A DNA stretch of 64,000 nt, taken from contig JAJTJC010000034.1 in the NCBI GenBank assembly GCA_021295155.1, forward strand, positions 124,001 to 188,000, given 5' to 3'. Position 1 is the stretch's first letter; every line of letters starts with the position of its first letter. The DNA is from Flavobacteriaceae bacterium D16 (GTDB lineage Bacteria > Bacteroidota > Bacteroidia > Flavobacteriales > Flavobacteriaceae). A program made the translations under genes and the position numbers. Shown here one piece after another: positions 49,613 to 57,407 of the stretch. The notes beneath the pieces are model-generated. The model was not told the origin of the DNA. It made no database searches and saw only the letters and a list, made by a program, of their open reading frames with translations.

Positions 49613-50347
49613 ATGGAACGAAAAAAACGCATATTGATAGTAGAAGACGACATGATCATTGCAGCTAACCTTTCGTTGCAGTTGAGCCAGCTGGAGTACG
49701 AGATAACCGGTATTGAATCCAGGGGGGAAGAAGCAATTCTACATGCCCAGGTCAACCCACCAGACCTTATGTTGATGGATATCAACCTGAAAGGAAACCT
49801 GGATGGTGTGGAGACGGCCAGGAAAATTCATGAACATCAGCGCATCCCAATCATCTTCCTTACTGCCAATAATGATGAGGCTACTTTTAACAGGGCAAAA
49901 GAGACCGGCCCCAGAGCTTTTATTTCCAAACCCTTTAATAAACTGGATTTACAGCGCACGGTTGCTTTGGTTGCGGAACAAATTGGTTCGGACACAAATG
50001 GTGAGAAACCGCAAAACGGGGAGGTAGCGGTGATGAACGACCGTGTATTTATTCGCCATAACGGTAAAATGATCAAACTGCTACTGGAACAGATCCAGTA
50101 CATTGAAGCCGACCGTAATTATTGTAAATTGGTGACAACTACAGGGGAATACTTGGTAGTGTGCACCCTTAAAAATATTGAAAGAGAATTAGACACATCC
50201 CAATTTGTAAGGGTTCACCGCTCTTTTATGGTTAATTTATCTAAATTGGATGTTGTTGCCGAGGGACACCTTGAAATTGCGCGTAAGACCATCCCGATCA
50301 GCAAATCATACAAGGAACAGCTTATGTCCAGGCTGCATACCCTCTAA
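49613..50347 (+). CDS. LytTR response regulator
   Basis: 244 residues. The receiver (residues 1-125) has D12/D13 and phospho-acceptor D56 (LMLMDINLKG), T86 and K107-like (FISKPFN). A LytTR DNA-binding domain follows (about 140-244, IQYIEADRNYCKLVTTTGEYLVVCTLKNIE, FVRVHRSFMVNL). The ATG at 49613, directly after the kinase stop, is chosen over an in-frame ATG within the kinase gene. It acts with the TPR kinase. Its stop is 8 bp from the convergent PaiB-like gene. Confidence 0.94.
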   Translation: MERKKRILIVEDDMIIAANLSLQLSQLEYEITGIESRGEEAILHAQVNPPDLMLMDINLKGNLDGVETARKIHEHQRIPIIFLTANNDEATFNRAKETGPRAFISKPFNKLDLQRTVALVAEQIGSDTNGEKPQNGEVAVMNDRVFIRHNGKMIKLLLEQIQYIEADRNYCKLVTTTGEYLVVCTLKNIERELDTSQFVRVHRSFMVNLSKLDVVAEGHLEIARKTIPISKSYKEQLMSRLHTL

Positions 50348-50355
50348 AGCCAGTT

Positions 50356-50967
50356 TCAGGACTCTTTATTGTCCATATGTTTCACTATTTCGGCATCCCC
50401 TATCTGATCTCTTTTATTCAGTTCTTTCACAATCCGGGCATGGTCCTGCTCCCTTCCCTGTGATAATTTAAAAGCGGCATGTACTTCTTCAATTTCGATT
50501 TGGAACCCTACAACGCCCTTAACCTGCCTCAGGGTTTTATCAGACATTTGGGTCAGGGAAACAGGGTTTTCAGATTGCGCCTCGTATTTATCTACTAACC
50601 TATGCAAAGAAGCCATCACTTCCTCCTCCTTTAGAATGTGCAGAGTGCCGTATATATGTACCGCTACATAGTTCCAGGTGGGCACTTCCTCATCCTGGTA
50701 CCAGGAGGAAGAAATGTAAGCGTGAGGGCCATTGAAAATAGCCAGAACCTGCTCTTCTTCTTTAAAGTGCTTCCATTGAGGATTGCGTTTCGCAATATGA
50801 CCTGTCAGCACATCTTTTCCGGAGCTATTTGTTTCCAGTTCGAGCGGAAGATGTGTGGCCCAGGGTCGGTTTTCTACCTGGCTAACGAGCGTGGCAAAAG
50901 TGTTATTCCGTAAAAATTCCTTTACCTCCGGCAGGTTTTTATTTTGGTATTGCAGGGGGATGTACAT
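50356..50967 (-). CDS. PaiB-like FMN-binding protein
   Basis: 203 residues, MYIPLQYQNKNLPEVKEFLRNNTFATLVS, THLPLEL, GHIAKRNPQWKHF, FNGPHAYISSSWYQDEEVPTWNYVAVHIYG: the conserved blocks of the FMN-binding negative transcriptional regulator (PaiB) family with a split-barrel flavin fold. Flavin-dependent role in redox or heme is possible. It is convergent with the LytTR gene. Confidence 0.92.
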   Translation of the reverse strand: MYIPLQYQNKNLPEVKEFLRNNTFATLVSQVENRPWATHLPLELETNSSGKDVLTGHIAKRNPQWKHFKEEEQVLAIFNGPHAYISSSWYQDEEVPTWNYVAVHIYGTLHILKEEEVMASLHRLVDKYEAQSENPVSLTQMSDKTLRQVKGVVGFQIEIEEVHAAFKLSQGREQDHARIVKELNKRDQIGDAEIVKHMDNKES

Positions 50968-51041
50968 AAATAAAGAGTGTTACCAAAGATAGCCAAAAAT
51001 AGAGGTTTAAGCAGAGCTTGTTGCTCCCTTGGAATATCAAT

Positions 51042-51070
51042 CTACAGTTCAGTATGGGAATTTGACAATT
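51042..51070. promoter_or_regulatory. Candidate LytTR direct-repeat site upstream of LytS-type kinase
   Basis: CTACAGTTCAGT starting 51042 and GACAATTGAG starting 51064 give ACAGTT and ACAATT at exactly 21 bp spacing (51044 and 51065). The sequence CTACA(A/G)TTCAGT is shared with the site at 52602. Repeat half-sites about two turns apart are usual for LytTR regulators. It lies about 180 bp before the kinase ATG. Confidence 0.5.
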
Positions 51071-51248
51071 GAGTAATCCCTTTTGTCCTTGAGCCGGAGG
51101 AAGCCGCATTTTTGCTAATAAAAATATTTGCGGATGCAATTATTACCCCTTCCCGGGAAGTTTACTAATTTTAATATTCGAAGGATACCTGTGTTAGTTT
51201 GCCACAAAAATTCATTCTTGGATGTAAAAGTTGAAATACGCTATTAGG

Positions 51249-52586
51249 ATGTATAGAAAGTTTATCAAAATACTGCTCATCGGATTTGTGGTTGGTTTTG
51301 CGATCTCCTTCGTTTTTATAGGGATACAGGTAATGACGGGGAACCTGAACCCGGCAAATACAAACAAGATCCTCGAGCAGATTGGTACTTATTTGCTTTT
51401 TTCTATTGTGCTTACTGTTATTAATTCAAGCTGGTTCGGTTATCTCAATGATAAAGTAAAGTGGAATAAATACGGTCGCTATCGCCTCCTTATAGGGGCT
51501 TTAGGAGGTGTGGTTCTTACCATGCTGGGCATTCTGGTGGTCCGAATTTTTCTCGAGATGTATGTTGGAGGAGAATCCTGGAATGAATTTGTGTCAGGTG
51601 AACGGATGGTATTCTACTATATTGCTTTGCTGATTACATTAGTCGTTACGGTTTTCTTTCATGCGGTCCACTTTTACAAACTATCCAGGGATAAGCAAGT
51701 CAAAGAACAAAAAATCATTGCCGGTACGGCATCCGCGCGATTCGATGCCCTAAAAAACCAGCTGGATCCCCACTTTCTTTTCAATAGCCTAAATGTTTTG
51801 ACCAGTTTAATTGAGGAGGATGCGGATCAGGCACAAAAGTTTACCACATCTCTTTCCAAAGTCTACCGATATGTCCTGGAACAAAAGAATAAGGACCTGG
51901 TTACCGTAAATGAAGAGCTGCAATTTGCCCGGACCTATGTGCGCCTGCTTAAAATGCGATTTGAAGACAGTATAGTGTTTGATATTCCTGAAGAGTCCAG
52001 CAATCCTGAAGCCAAGATTGTGCCGCTATCCCTGCAATTACTCCTGGAAAATGCAGTAAAACACAATGTGGTTACCTCAAGTAAACCACTGCGGATTAAC
52101 GTATTTGAAAGGGATGGATTTCTTGTAATCAGTAATAACCTGCAGGAGAAATCCGTCGTAAAGAAAAGCAGTGGGGTAGGGTTGCGAAATATTCAACAAC
52201 GCTATCAGATTCTCTCTGACCGTGAGGTTATGATCAATAAATCACGGGATACCTTCCAGGTTAGTATTCCTATGCTTACCCGTCAGAAATCAGAGGTAAA
52301 GAGACAAGAAGTATATATAGAAGACAAGCGTTATCAAAAGGCCAAGGAGCGCGTAGAAGCCATCAAGTCTTTCTACGGTAACCTAATCGCCTATTGTATT
52401 GTGATCCCAGTCCTGGCATATCTTAATTACAGGACCACTAGCTGGCCCTGGGTGATTTTCCCTGCTGTAGGCTGGGGATTTGGCCTGCTTGTACACGGAA
52501 TGGAAGCTTACGGGTATAATCCACTATGGGGAAAACGCTGGGAGGAAAAAAAGCTACGCGAGCTTATGGAGCGGGATGATTTTTAA
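51249..52586 (+). CDS. LytS-type histidine kinase fused to a C-terminal 2TM domain
   Basis: 445 residues from the ATG at 51249 (a TTG at 51231 is in frame). N-terminal membrane helices (about 7-30, 44-63, 79-103, 125-150) lead to the LytS-type kinase core (QLDPHFLFNSLNVLTSLIEE, phospho-acceptor H175; LLLENAVKHN; GVGLRNIQQRY). After it, from about residue 360, comes a 2TM domain (RYQKAKERVEAIKSFYGNLIAYCIVIPVLAYLNYRTTSWPWVIFPAVGWGFGLLVHGMEAYGYNPLWGKRWEEKKLREL). That domain is repeated as a free protein in the next four genes. The cognate regulator is the LytTR gene at 54116. Confidence 0.92.
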   Translation: MYRKFIKILLIGFVVGFAISFVFIGIQVMTGNLNPANTNKILEQIGTYLLFSIVLTVINSSWFGYLNDKVKWNKYGRYRLLIGALGGVVLTMLGILVVRIFLEMYVGGESWNEFVSGERMVFYYIALLITLVVTVFFHAVHFYKLSRDKQVKEQKIIAGTASARFDALKNQLDPHFLFNSLNVLTSLIEEDADQAQKFTTSLSKVYRYVLEQKNKDLVTVNEELQFARTYVRLLKMRFEDSIVFDIPEESSNPEAKIVPLSLQLLLENAVKHNVVTSSKPLRINVFERDGFLVISNNLQEKSVVKKSSGVGLRNIQQRYQILSDREVMINKSRDTFQVSIPMLTRQKSEVKRQEVYIEDKRYQKAKERVEAIKSFYGNLIAYCIVIPVLAYLNYRTTSWPWVIFPAVGWGFGLLVHGMEAYGYNPLWGKRWEEKKLRELMERDDF

Positions 52587-52601
52587 CCAGGGTAGCTGCG
52601 G

Positions 52602-52632
52602 AACTACAATTCAGTCCAAAAAAACTACAATT
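52602..52632. promoter_or_regulatory. Candidate LytTR direct-repeat site upstream of the 2TM array
   Basis: AACTACAATT occurs at 52602-52611 and 52623-52632, two perfect decamers 21 bp apart. The first is followed by CAGT as at the kinase site. It is 72 bp before the ATG of the first free 2TM gene, in the gap after the kinase. Confidence 0.6.
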
Positions 52633-52704
52633 GGGAAAACAAGATTTAGAAGCTTAACATTCAATATCGAGATTTGTACGGTAATCATATAATAACAGAA
52701 CGTC

Positions 52705-52986
52705 ATGGAAAATATTGAAAAGGAAAACAGCTACTTGCGCGCTAAAAAGCGAGTTGAAGAAATGAAGTGTTTTTACGGAAACCTGATCGCCTATCTGATC
52801 GTGATTCCCTTTCTGGCCTGGCTCAATTATATGACCACGGACTTTCCCTGGGTAATCTTTCCGGCCGTGGGATGGGGACTTGGATTAATCGTGAACGGGA
52901 TGTCGGCCTATGGCTATAACCCCATACTCGGTAAAAACTGGGAAGAACGCAAGATACACGAATTCATGTCAGAAGATCGATTTTAA
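52705..52986 (+). CDS. 2TM-domain protein 1
   Basis: 93 residues, YLRAKKRVEEMKCFYGNLIAYLIVIPFLAWLNYMTTDFPWVIFPAVGWGLGLIVNGMSAYGYNPILGKNWEERKIHEFM. It is closely similar to the C-terminal domain of the upstream kinase: amphipathic RAKKRVEEMK helix, two membrane helices, then GKNWEERKI. No catalytic motif. It may bind the kinase's 2TM domain and so modulate it. Confidence 0.9.
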   Translation: MENIEKENSYLRAKKRVEEMKCFYGNLIAYLIVIPFLAWLNYMTTDFPWVIFPAVGWGLGLIVNGMSAYGYNPILGKNWEERKIHEFMSEDRF

Positions 52987-53018
52987 TATTATACAACACA
53001 ACCATTAATAAAAATACC

Positions 53019-53324
53019 ATGGAAGACTTTAACAAAGAAAGTAAATACATACGCGCCAAGGAGCGGGTAGAAGAGCTTAAAAAGTTTTACGGCAACCTAA
53101 CATCCTATGCAGTAGTGATCACCGGACTGGCAATCCTCAATTATTGGATAGATGGCTGGAGGTATATGTGGTTCCTCTGGGCTGCGTTCGGATGGGGGAT
53201 AGGACTTCTTTTTCATGCTATCCGTACCTTCAACATGAATCCTTTCTTTGGAAAAGACTGGGAGCAGCGTAAGATCAAGGAATTTATGAAAGAAGATGAA
53301 CAGTCTCCAAAGAGATGGGAATAG
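53019..53324 (+). CDS. 2TM-domain protein 2
   Basis: 101 residues with YIRAKERVEELKKFYGNLTSYAVVITGLAILNYWIDGWRYMWFLWAAFGWGIGLLFHAIRTFNMNPFFGKDWEQRKIKEFMKEDEQ. Same architecture as its neighbours, with a WRYMWFLW loop replacing the DFPWVIF of protein 1. It ends 10 bp before the next gene. Confidence 0.9.
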   Translation: MEDFNKESKYIRAKERVEELKKFYGNLTSYAVVITGLAILNYWIDGWRYMWFLWAAFGWGIGLLFHAIRTFNMNPFFGKDWEQRKIKEFMKEDEQSPKRWE

Positions 53325-53334
53325 TAAAGAGATA

Positions 53335-53664
53335 ATGGAAGGACTATCTAATAACAAACAGGACGAGAAACTCCTGCGCGCCAAGAAACGTGTTGATGAA
53401 ATAAAAGGGTTCTATATCCATTTGTCTATTTATTTGGTAATAAACACCTTTATTTTAATAAACATGGGCCTGAATAATTTTGGAAATGATAATGATTTCT
53501 GGTCATTTCCAACCTTTATTACTCCGCTGTTCTGGGGTGTCGGATTAGCATTCCACGCCATGAATACTTTTAATGCCAGACCTTTTTTAGGTAAGAAGTG
53601 GGAGGAAAAGATGATACAGAAGTATATCGAAGAAGACGAACAAGAAGCCAATAAGTATAAATAA
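53335..53664 (+). CDS. 2TM-domain protein 3
   Basis: 109 residues from the ATG at 53335 (an in-frame ATG at 53296 lies inside the previous gene). LLRAKKRVDEIKGFYIHLSIYLVINTFILINMGLNNFG, FWGVGLAFHAMNTFNARPFLGKKWEEKMIQKYIEEDEQ. The typical 2TM arrangement with a longer Asn/Gly loop. Its stop TAA shares one base with the next ATG (TAATG), so proteins 3 and 4 are translationally coupled. Confidence 0.88.
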   Translation: MEGLSNNKQDEKLLRAKKRVDEIKGFYIHLSIYLVINTFILINMGLNNFGNDNDFWSFPTFITPLFWGVGLAFHAMNTFNARPFLGKKWEEKMIQKYIEEDEQEANKYK

Positions 53665-53993
53665 TGGAATCAGAACATCAATATCAACAAAGGCTTGAGT
53701 ATGCCCGAAGAAGGGTACAGGCTATAAAAGAGTTTTTCAATCACGTCCGTACATTCTTAACTGTGTTTGTAATATTGGCAATTCTCTATCTTTTTAAGGT
53801 AGAGCCATTTATCCTTATCTGGGACGTTTTTGAAGGAGAAATCCTGAAGTGGATTGAGCTCAATATATTAGTAGGATTGGGGATCTGGGCCCTTATTTTA
53901 GTGATCCATGGATTGATTGCCTTCAAGTTCCGTTTTACCTTCCTCAGAAAATGGGAAGAACGGCAATTTCAAAAATTCCTGAAGGAAGAATAA
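53664..53993 (+). CDS. 2TM-domain protein 4 (divergent)
   Basis: 109 residues, YARRRVQAIKEFFNHVRTFLTVFVILAILYLFKVEPFILIWDVFEGEILKWIELNILVGLGIWALILVIHGLIAFKFRFTFLRKWEERQFQKFL. The flanking amphipathic helix and WEERQ ending are kept; the loop between the two membrane helices is longer and acidic. It is the most divergent member and is followed by a heptamer repeat before the LytTR gene. Confidence 0.85.
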   Translation: MESEHQYQQRLEYARRRVQAIKEFFNHVRTFLTVFVILAILYLFKVEPFILIWDVFEGEILKWIELNILVGLGIWALILVIHGLIAFKFRFTFLRKWEERQFQKFLKEE

Positions 53994-54033
53994 TCTCTTA
54001 ATAGAAAATAACAGGGAAAAACATATTTTAATA

Positions 54034-54103
54034 CCAACAACCAACAACCAACAACCAACAACCAACAACCAACAACCAACAACCAACAACCAACAACCAA
54101 CAA
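54034..54103. repeat. Ten tandem CCAACAA heptamers upstream of LytTR gene
   Basis: Ten perfect copies of CCAACAA span 54034-54103, ending 12 bp before the ATG at 54116. The unit is not a multiple of three and lies in the leader/promoter zone, so copy number changes would alter spacing instead of frame. No hairpin or spacer structure is present, excluding a CRISPR array. Confidence 0.9.
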
Positions 54104-54115
54104 CTAATTACCTCC

Positions 54116-54871
54116 ATGCAAGTCATTATAATAGAAGATGAAAAGCCTGCTGCCAGAAGGCTGGCCCGATTGCTTGCCCAACTGGGAATAGAGGTTTCCA
54201 CCTTACTTCACTCGGTGGAGGAATCTATTGAATGGTTTCAAAATCATACGCATCCGGACCTGATTTTTTTGGATATCCAACTATCAGATGGCTTATCCTT
54301 TGAGATTTTCGATGCAGTTAAAGTAGATAGCGCCATAATCTTTACTACGGCTTATGATGAATATGCTTTACAGGCATTTAAACTAAACAGTATTGATTAC
54401 CTCTTGAAACCAATTGATGATGAAGAACTGGGTGCTGCTATGAAGCAGTACCAAAATCTCAATCACAAAGGTCGAAGTGTTAACCTGGATTTTGAGGATA
54501 TCAAAAAGCTTTTGACTAATCCTCTTGAGCGGGAATACAAAAAAAGATTTACAGCCAAAGTAGGGCAGCATATTAAAATTCTCAATGCGGAAGAAATCGA
54601 ATGTTTCTACAGTGAGAACAAGGGGACTTATGCTTTCACCAATGACGGAAGAAATTATTTACTGGACACCACTTTGGAAAATCTGGAGGAGGAGCTGGCA
54701 CCGGAAACCTTCTTCCGGGTAAGCCGTAAATTCTATGTAAATATTCGTCACATACAGGACATCGTGGCATACACCAATTCGCGCTTAAAAGTAAAGCTAA
54801 ACCGCTTTAATGAGCAGGAAATCATTGTAAGCAGGGAGCGGGTAAGGGACTTTAAGTTATGGTTAGAGTAA
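54116..54871 (+). CDS. LytTR response regulator of the 2TM cluster
   Basis: 251 residues: receiver with E7-D8 and phospho-acceptor D53 (LIFLDIQLSDGL), TTAYDEYALQAFKLNSIDYLLKPID, and a LytTR domain (about 145-250, FTAKVGQHIKILNAEEIECFYSENKGTYAFTNDGRNYLLDTTLENLEEEL). It pairs with the LytS-type kinase at 51249. Candidate targets are the direct-repeat sites at 51042 and 52602. The 5' side carries the CCAACAA array. Confidence 0.94.
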   Translation: MQVIIIEDEKPAARRLARLLAQLGIEVSTLLHSVEESIEWFQNHTHPDLIFLDIQLSDGLSFEIFDAVKVDSAIIFTTAYDEYALQAFKLNSIDYLLKPIDDEELGAAMKQYQNLNHKGRSVNLDFEDIKKLLTNPLEREYKKRFTAKVGQHIKILNAEEIECFYSENKGTYAFTNDGRNYLLDTTLENLEEELAPETFFRVSRKFYVNIRHIQDIVAYTNSRLKVKLNRFNEQEIIVSRERVRDFKLWLE

Positions 54872-54936
54872 TATTACTTTTAAACCTGATTAGCAATATA
54901 TTAACCCCTACGATAGATTTTTCTTATACTAGAAAT

Positions 54937-56139
54937 TTAGCCTGATTTAGAGGGTTTTTCCACCCGGTTATCATCAAAGGCAGACGGCAGCAGTTTCGGA
55001 ATCAATTTAATAAAAATTGGTAATAAAACAGCCCCGCCAGGAAGCATAAAAATGGCCAGCGAAGGAATGCTTTTGAAGATATCGAGTAGCTGGTTTTGCA
55101 CCTTTTTCTTCTCTTCAGGCGTAAGGTCTTTGACCGTAGATTTAGAAAGAAGGCTAACCAGTTCCTTGCTATCGGTCAGCTCTTTTTGAAGCCGTTTACT
55201 GTTCCTCAAGATCAGTTTATTGACCACTTTGGACATGCTGTCATAAAATTGAACAGCCAGGTTATTCGACTTTAAGAAAGAGATAATGGGTGCATTCTTT
55301 TCGAAGAATGCCGTAACTTCTTCCAGGCTTCTTGCGATCTGTTTACGTTCAAAACCCAGGTCTGTGCCAATCCCAAAAATGAATTCTGATTCATGAAGTT
55401 CAAGAACCTTGTCTTCCCAAACGGTAATACAGGCTACATCAAGAAAGTAACGGTTTTCCCAGTTCGAGGCATATTTTGCTAACTTTTCCCGATACCTGCC
55501 GTCAAATTTCTCTTTATTACTATCAATAAAGGTCAGGGACGATTCAAAAAGCTGTGCGAGACGGTCGTCTTTTTTGTTACGTTCCTTGGAACTCAAGGCG
55601 TGAAACACCAGATTAATTAGGATGTGCTCGAGATTTATGGCGTGCTTGCGGATCTTTCCCCTGCCATTAAGGTATTCCTTATACGTAAGTACATCAATAA
55701 ATAGCAGGGAGTTGGTAATAACACTGTTGAAGGTTTTAGAGATAACGTTATCCTCCAGGTATACACGGGAATCCATTAATCGTTCTAACTGAGAGGCCGT
55801 TTTCTTCCCGGTGAATAGCTTGTTCAGGAATGAAATACTAAATATTTCCAGATCCTTGTAAAAACCAAAAATGCTGTCCAGGAAAGCATCATAATCCGTT
55901 TGTCCGGTTTCACTTTTAAATGTGAAGAACAAGGCCGTAATAAGGTTGATTTTGGCTTTTTCGTCTTCGGACAAGGTGTGTGCCGGGGCTATAAAACGGG
56001 GGACTTTGACATTGAGACCATATACAAACCCGGTCTTTTTCATACCTCCATAGAGATCACGGAAGTTCTCATAGGCATCCAGATGGTCCCTTACCTCATG
56101 TCCAAACTTGTCAATCCACCCGGAAGCTGATGGGTTCAT
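54937..56139 (-). CDS. LETM1-like protein
   Basis: 400 residues. Mostly helical and hydrophilic for 340 residues; the C-terminal VKDLTPEEKKKVQNQLLDIFKSIPSLAIFMLPGGAVLLPIFIKLIPKLLPSAF closely matches the conserved LETM1 membrane segment and its flanking helix (GGxxLLP). LETM1 acts in mitochondrial ion exchange; bacterial relatives are not characterised. No signal peptide is present. It is convergent with the LytTR gene. Confidence 0.85.
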   Translation of the reverse strand: MNPSASGWIDKFGHEVRDHLDAYENFRDLYGGMKKTGFVYGLNVKVPRFIAPAHTLSEDEKAKINLITALFFTFKSETGQTDYDAFLDSIFGFYKDLEIFSISFLNKLFTGKKTASQLERLMDSRVYLEDNVISKTFNSVITNSLLFIDVLTYKEYLNGRGKIRKHAINLEHILINLVFHALSSKERNKKDDRLAQLFESSLTFIDSNKEKFDGRYREKLAKYASNWENRYFLDVACITVWEDKVLELHESEFIFGIGTDLGFERKQIARSLEEVTAFFEKNAPIISFLKSNNLAVQFYDSMSKVVNKLILRNSKRLQKELTDSKELVSLLSKSTVKDLTPEEKKKVQNQLLDIFKSIPSLAIFMLPGGAVLLPIFIKLIPKLLPSAFDDNRVEKPSKSG

Positions 56140-56443
56140 ACTGTTGTTTTACAGACTATTCTTACTTGCTGCCTTAATCAACCTGAGCACGCAATTTGCA
56201 GTTTAGGGTGAACTATTGCAGGACTTTAAAAATAACATTTCTTGTTTCTCAAAAGGGGTATTTTCCATTATTTCCGCAATTACAGCTTTACCGTTCATCG
56301 AAATTTTAACATTTCTATAGGAAAACCCAGACCAAAGGTATATTTTTAACGTTGAACTACAGGAGGTTAACTTCTTTTCCTCGGGGATCTAGAGGTTTTT
56401 CCTGGCTCGAAATGAAATAATAGCTAACCCAAATCTGACTATT
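56140..56443. other. 304-bp stretch without a recognised gene
   Basis: AT-rich with a possible -7-like element TATATTTT at 56339-56346 about 100 bp before the small gene at 56444. No frame with coding character is seen; nothing else is supported. Confidence 0.5.
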
Positions 56444-56542
56444 ATGGAATACTTAATATTCTTTGTATGGCTTGCGATCATGTCTTTTCTGGTATACAAG
56501 ATTGTGAAAGCCCATTATTCTCTAAAAAAATACGAAAGATAG
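56444..56542 (+). CDS. Small membrane protein (32 residues)
   Basis: ATG at 56444 to TAG at 56540-56542 reads MEYLIFFVWLAIMSFLVYKI then VKAHYSLKKYER: one hydrophobic helix and a basic tail, as in small single-helix membrane proteins. A possible -7-like element is at 56339. No conservation can be judged here, so it is a moderate-confidence gene. Confidence 0.45.
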   Translation: MEYLIFFVWLAIMSFLVYKIVKAHYSLKKYER

Positions 56543-56632
56543 GAGGAGAATAATTACGTAACTTATTTAGTGCCCTATATGAAAGTACGCTTCGTTAAGA
56601 AGTAGTTTTTTGAATAGTTTGAAAATGTCCAG

Positions 56633-56663
56633 AAAAAAAGGCCGCTCAATGCGGCCTTTTTTA
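56633..56663. terminator. Bidirectional terminator
   Basis: AAAGGCCGC/GCGGCCTTT arms with A-run and T6, between the region of the small gene and convergent sodC. Confidence 0.9.
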
Positions 56664-56687
56664 ATTCATTAGCTAGTCTTAAGCGGA

Positions 56688-57275
56688 CTATTCGATAATC
56701 CCTGTACAGCTTACCCGCGCACCTGCAGCACCACTTGGCTGTGAGACAAAGTCGTCTTTACCCTGGTGGACAATAACTGCCTTTCCAAGTATGTTTTTGG
56801 TCTCGTCTTCACATCCCAGGCACCATAGGTCTGTAGAGAATTCCACTGTGGCATTACCTTCTGCATCGGCAGTAAAGTTTCCGATATCGCCCCTGTGATA
56901 GCCCTCTTCGGCTCCCCAGGCACCATGCTGCTCGCGGGTAGGATTCCAATGGCCTCCGCTTGACTTCCCGTCATCTGATGAACAGTCTGCTTTCTCGTGG
57001 ATATGGATGGCGTGTTCCCCTTCAGAAAGACCGCTGAGCACAGCAACCATCTTAACCATACCATTTTCCTCGGTAAAGGTCACGGTACCACTTACATTGC
57101 TTTCGCTTTTAGGTTCCATAGTAAAAGTAATGGTCTTAACCTCTACAGTTTCTTCCATTTCTTCAACTACAGCCTCAGTTTCGGACTTTGCATCTTCTGT
57201 TCCCTTTTTTACGTCTTTGCAGTTGTAAAAAGCGATGCAACTAATGCCCAAGAGTAAAATACTTATCTTCTTCAT
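56688..57275 (-). CDS. sodC: Cu/Zn superoxide dismutase, lipoprotein
   Basis: 195 residues with a lipoprotein-like signal ending YNC (C19), an acidic linker (20-45), and the SOD domain with HIHEKADCSSDDGKSSGGHWNP (H91, H93, C98, H109) and HRGDIGN (H127, D130). Metal ligands are complete. It removes superoxide in the periplasm. It stands alone next to OxyR-type stress genes only in a broad sense (16 kb away). Confidence 0.93.
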   Translation of the reverse strand: MKKISILLLGISCIAFYNCKDVKKGTEDAKSETEAVVEEMEETVEVKTITFTMEPKSESNVSGTVTFTEENGMVKMVAVLSGLSEGEHAIHIHEKADCSSDDGKSSGGHWNPTREQHGAWGAEEGYHRGDIGNFTADAEGNATVEFSTDLWCLGCEDETKNILGKAVIVHQGKDDFVSQPSGAAGARVSCTGIIE

Positions 57276-57407
57276 TATGTGTTTTTTTGTTGAGGCCTAA
57301 AGATAGGAATTTAAGTAGGTGAAGGCAACCATAGGTCAAAAAGAACGAAACAGTTGCCTGGGATCACGAATACCCCGCTTCGGATATTTGCTCCAAATAA
57401 TGCCTTT

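Noticed and set aside
53898-54089. Minus-strand frame with repeating LLVVGCW
   Set aside because: It is only the translation of the CCAACAA heptamer array plus antisense of the 2TM gene.
54034-54103. CRISPR array
   Set aside because: The unit is 7 bp with no unique spacers and no cas genes are present.
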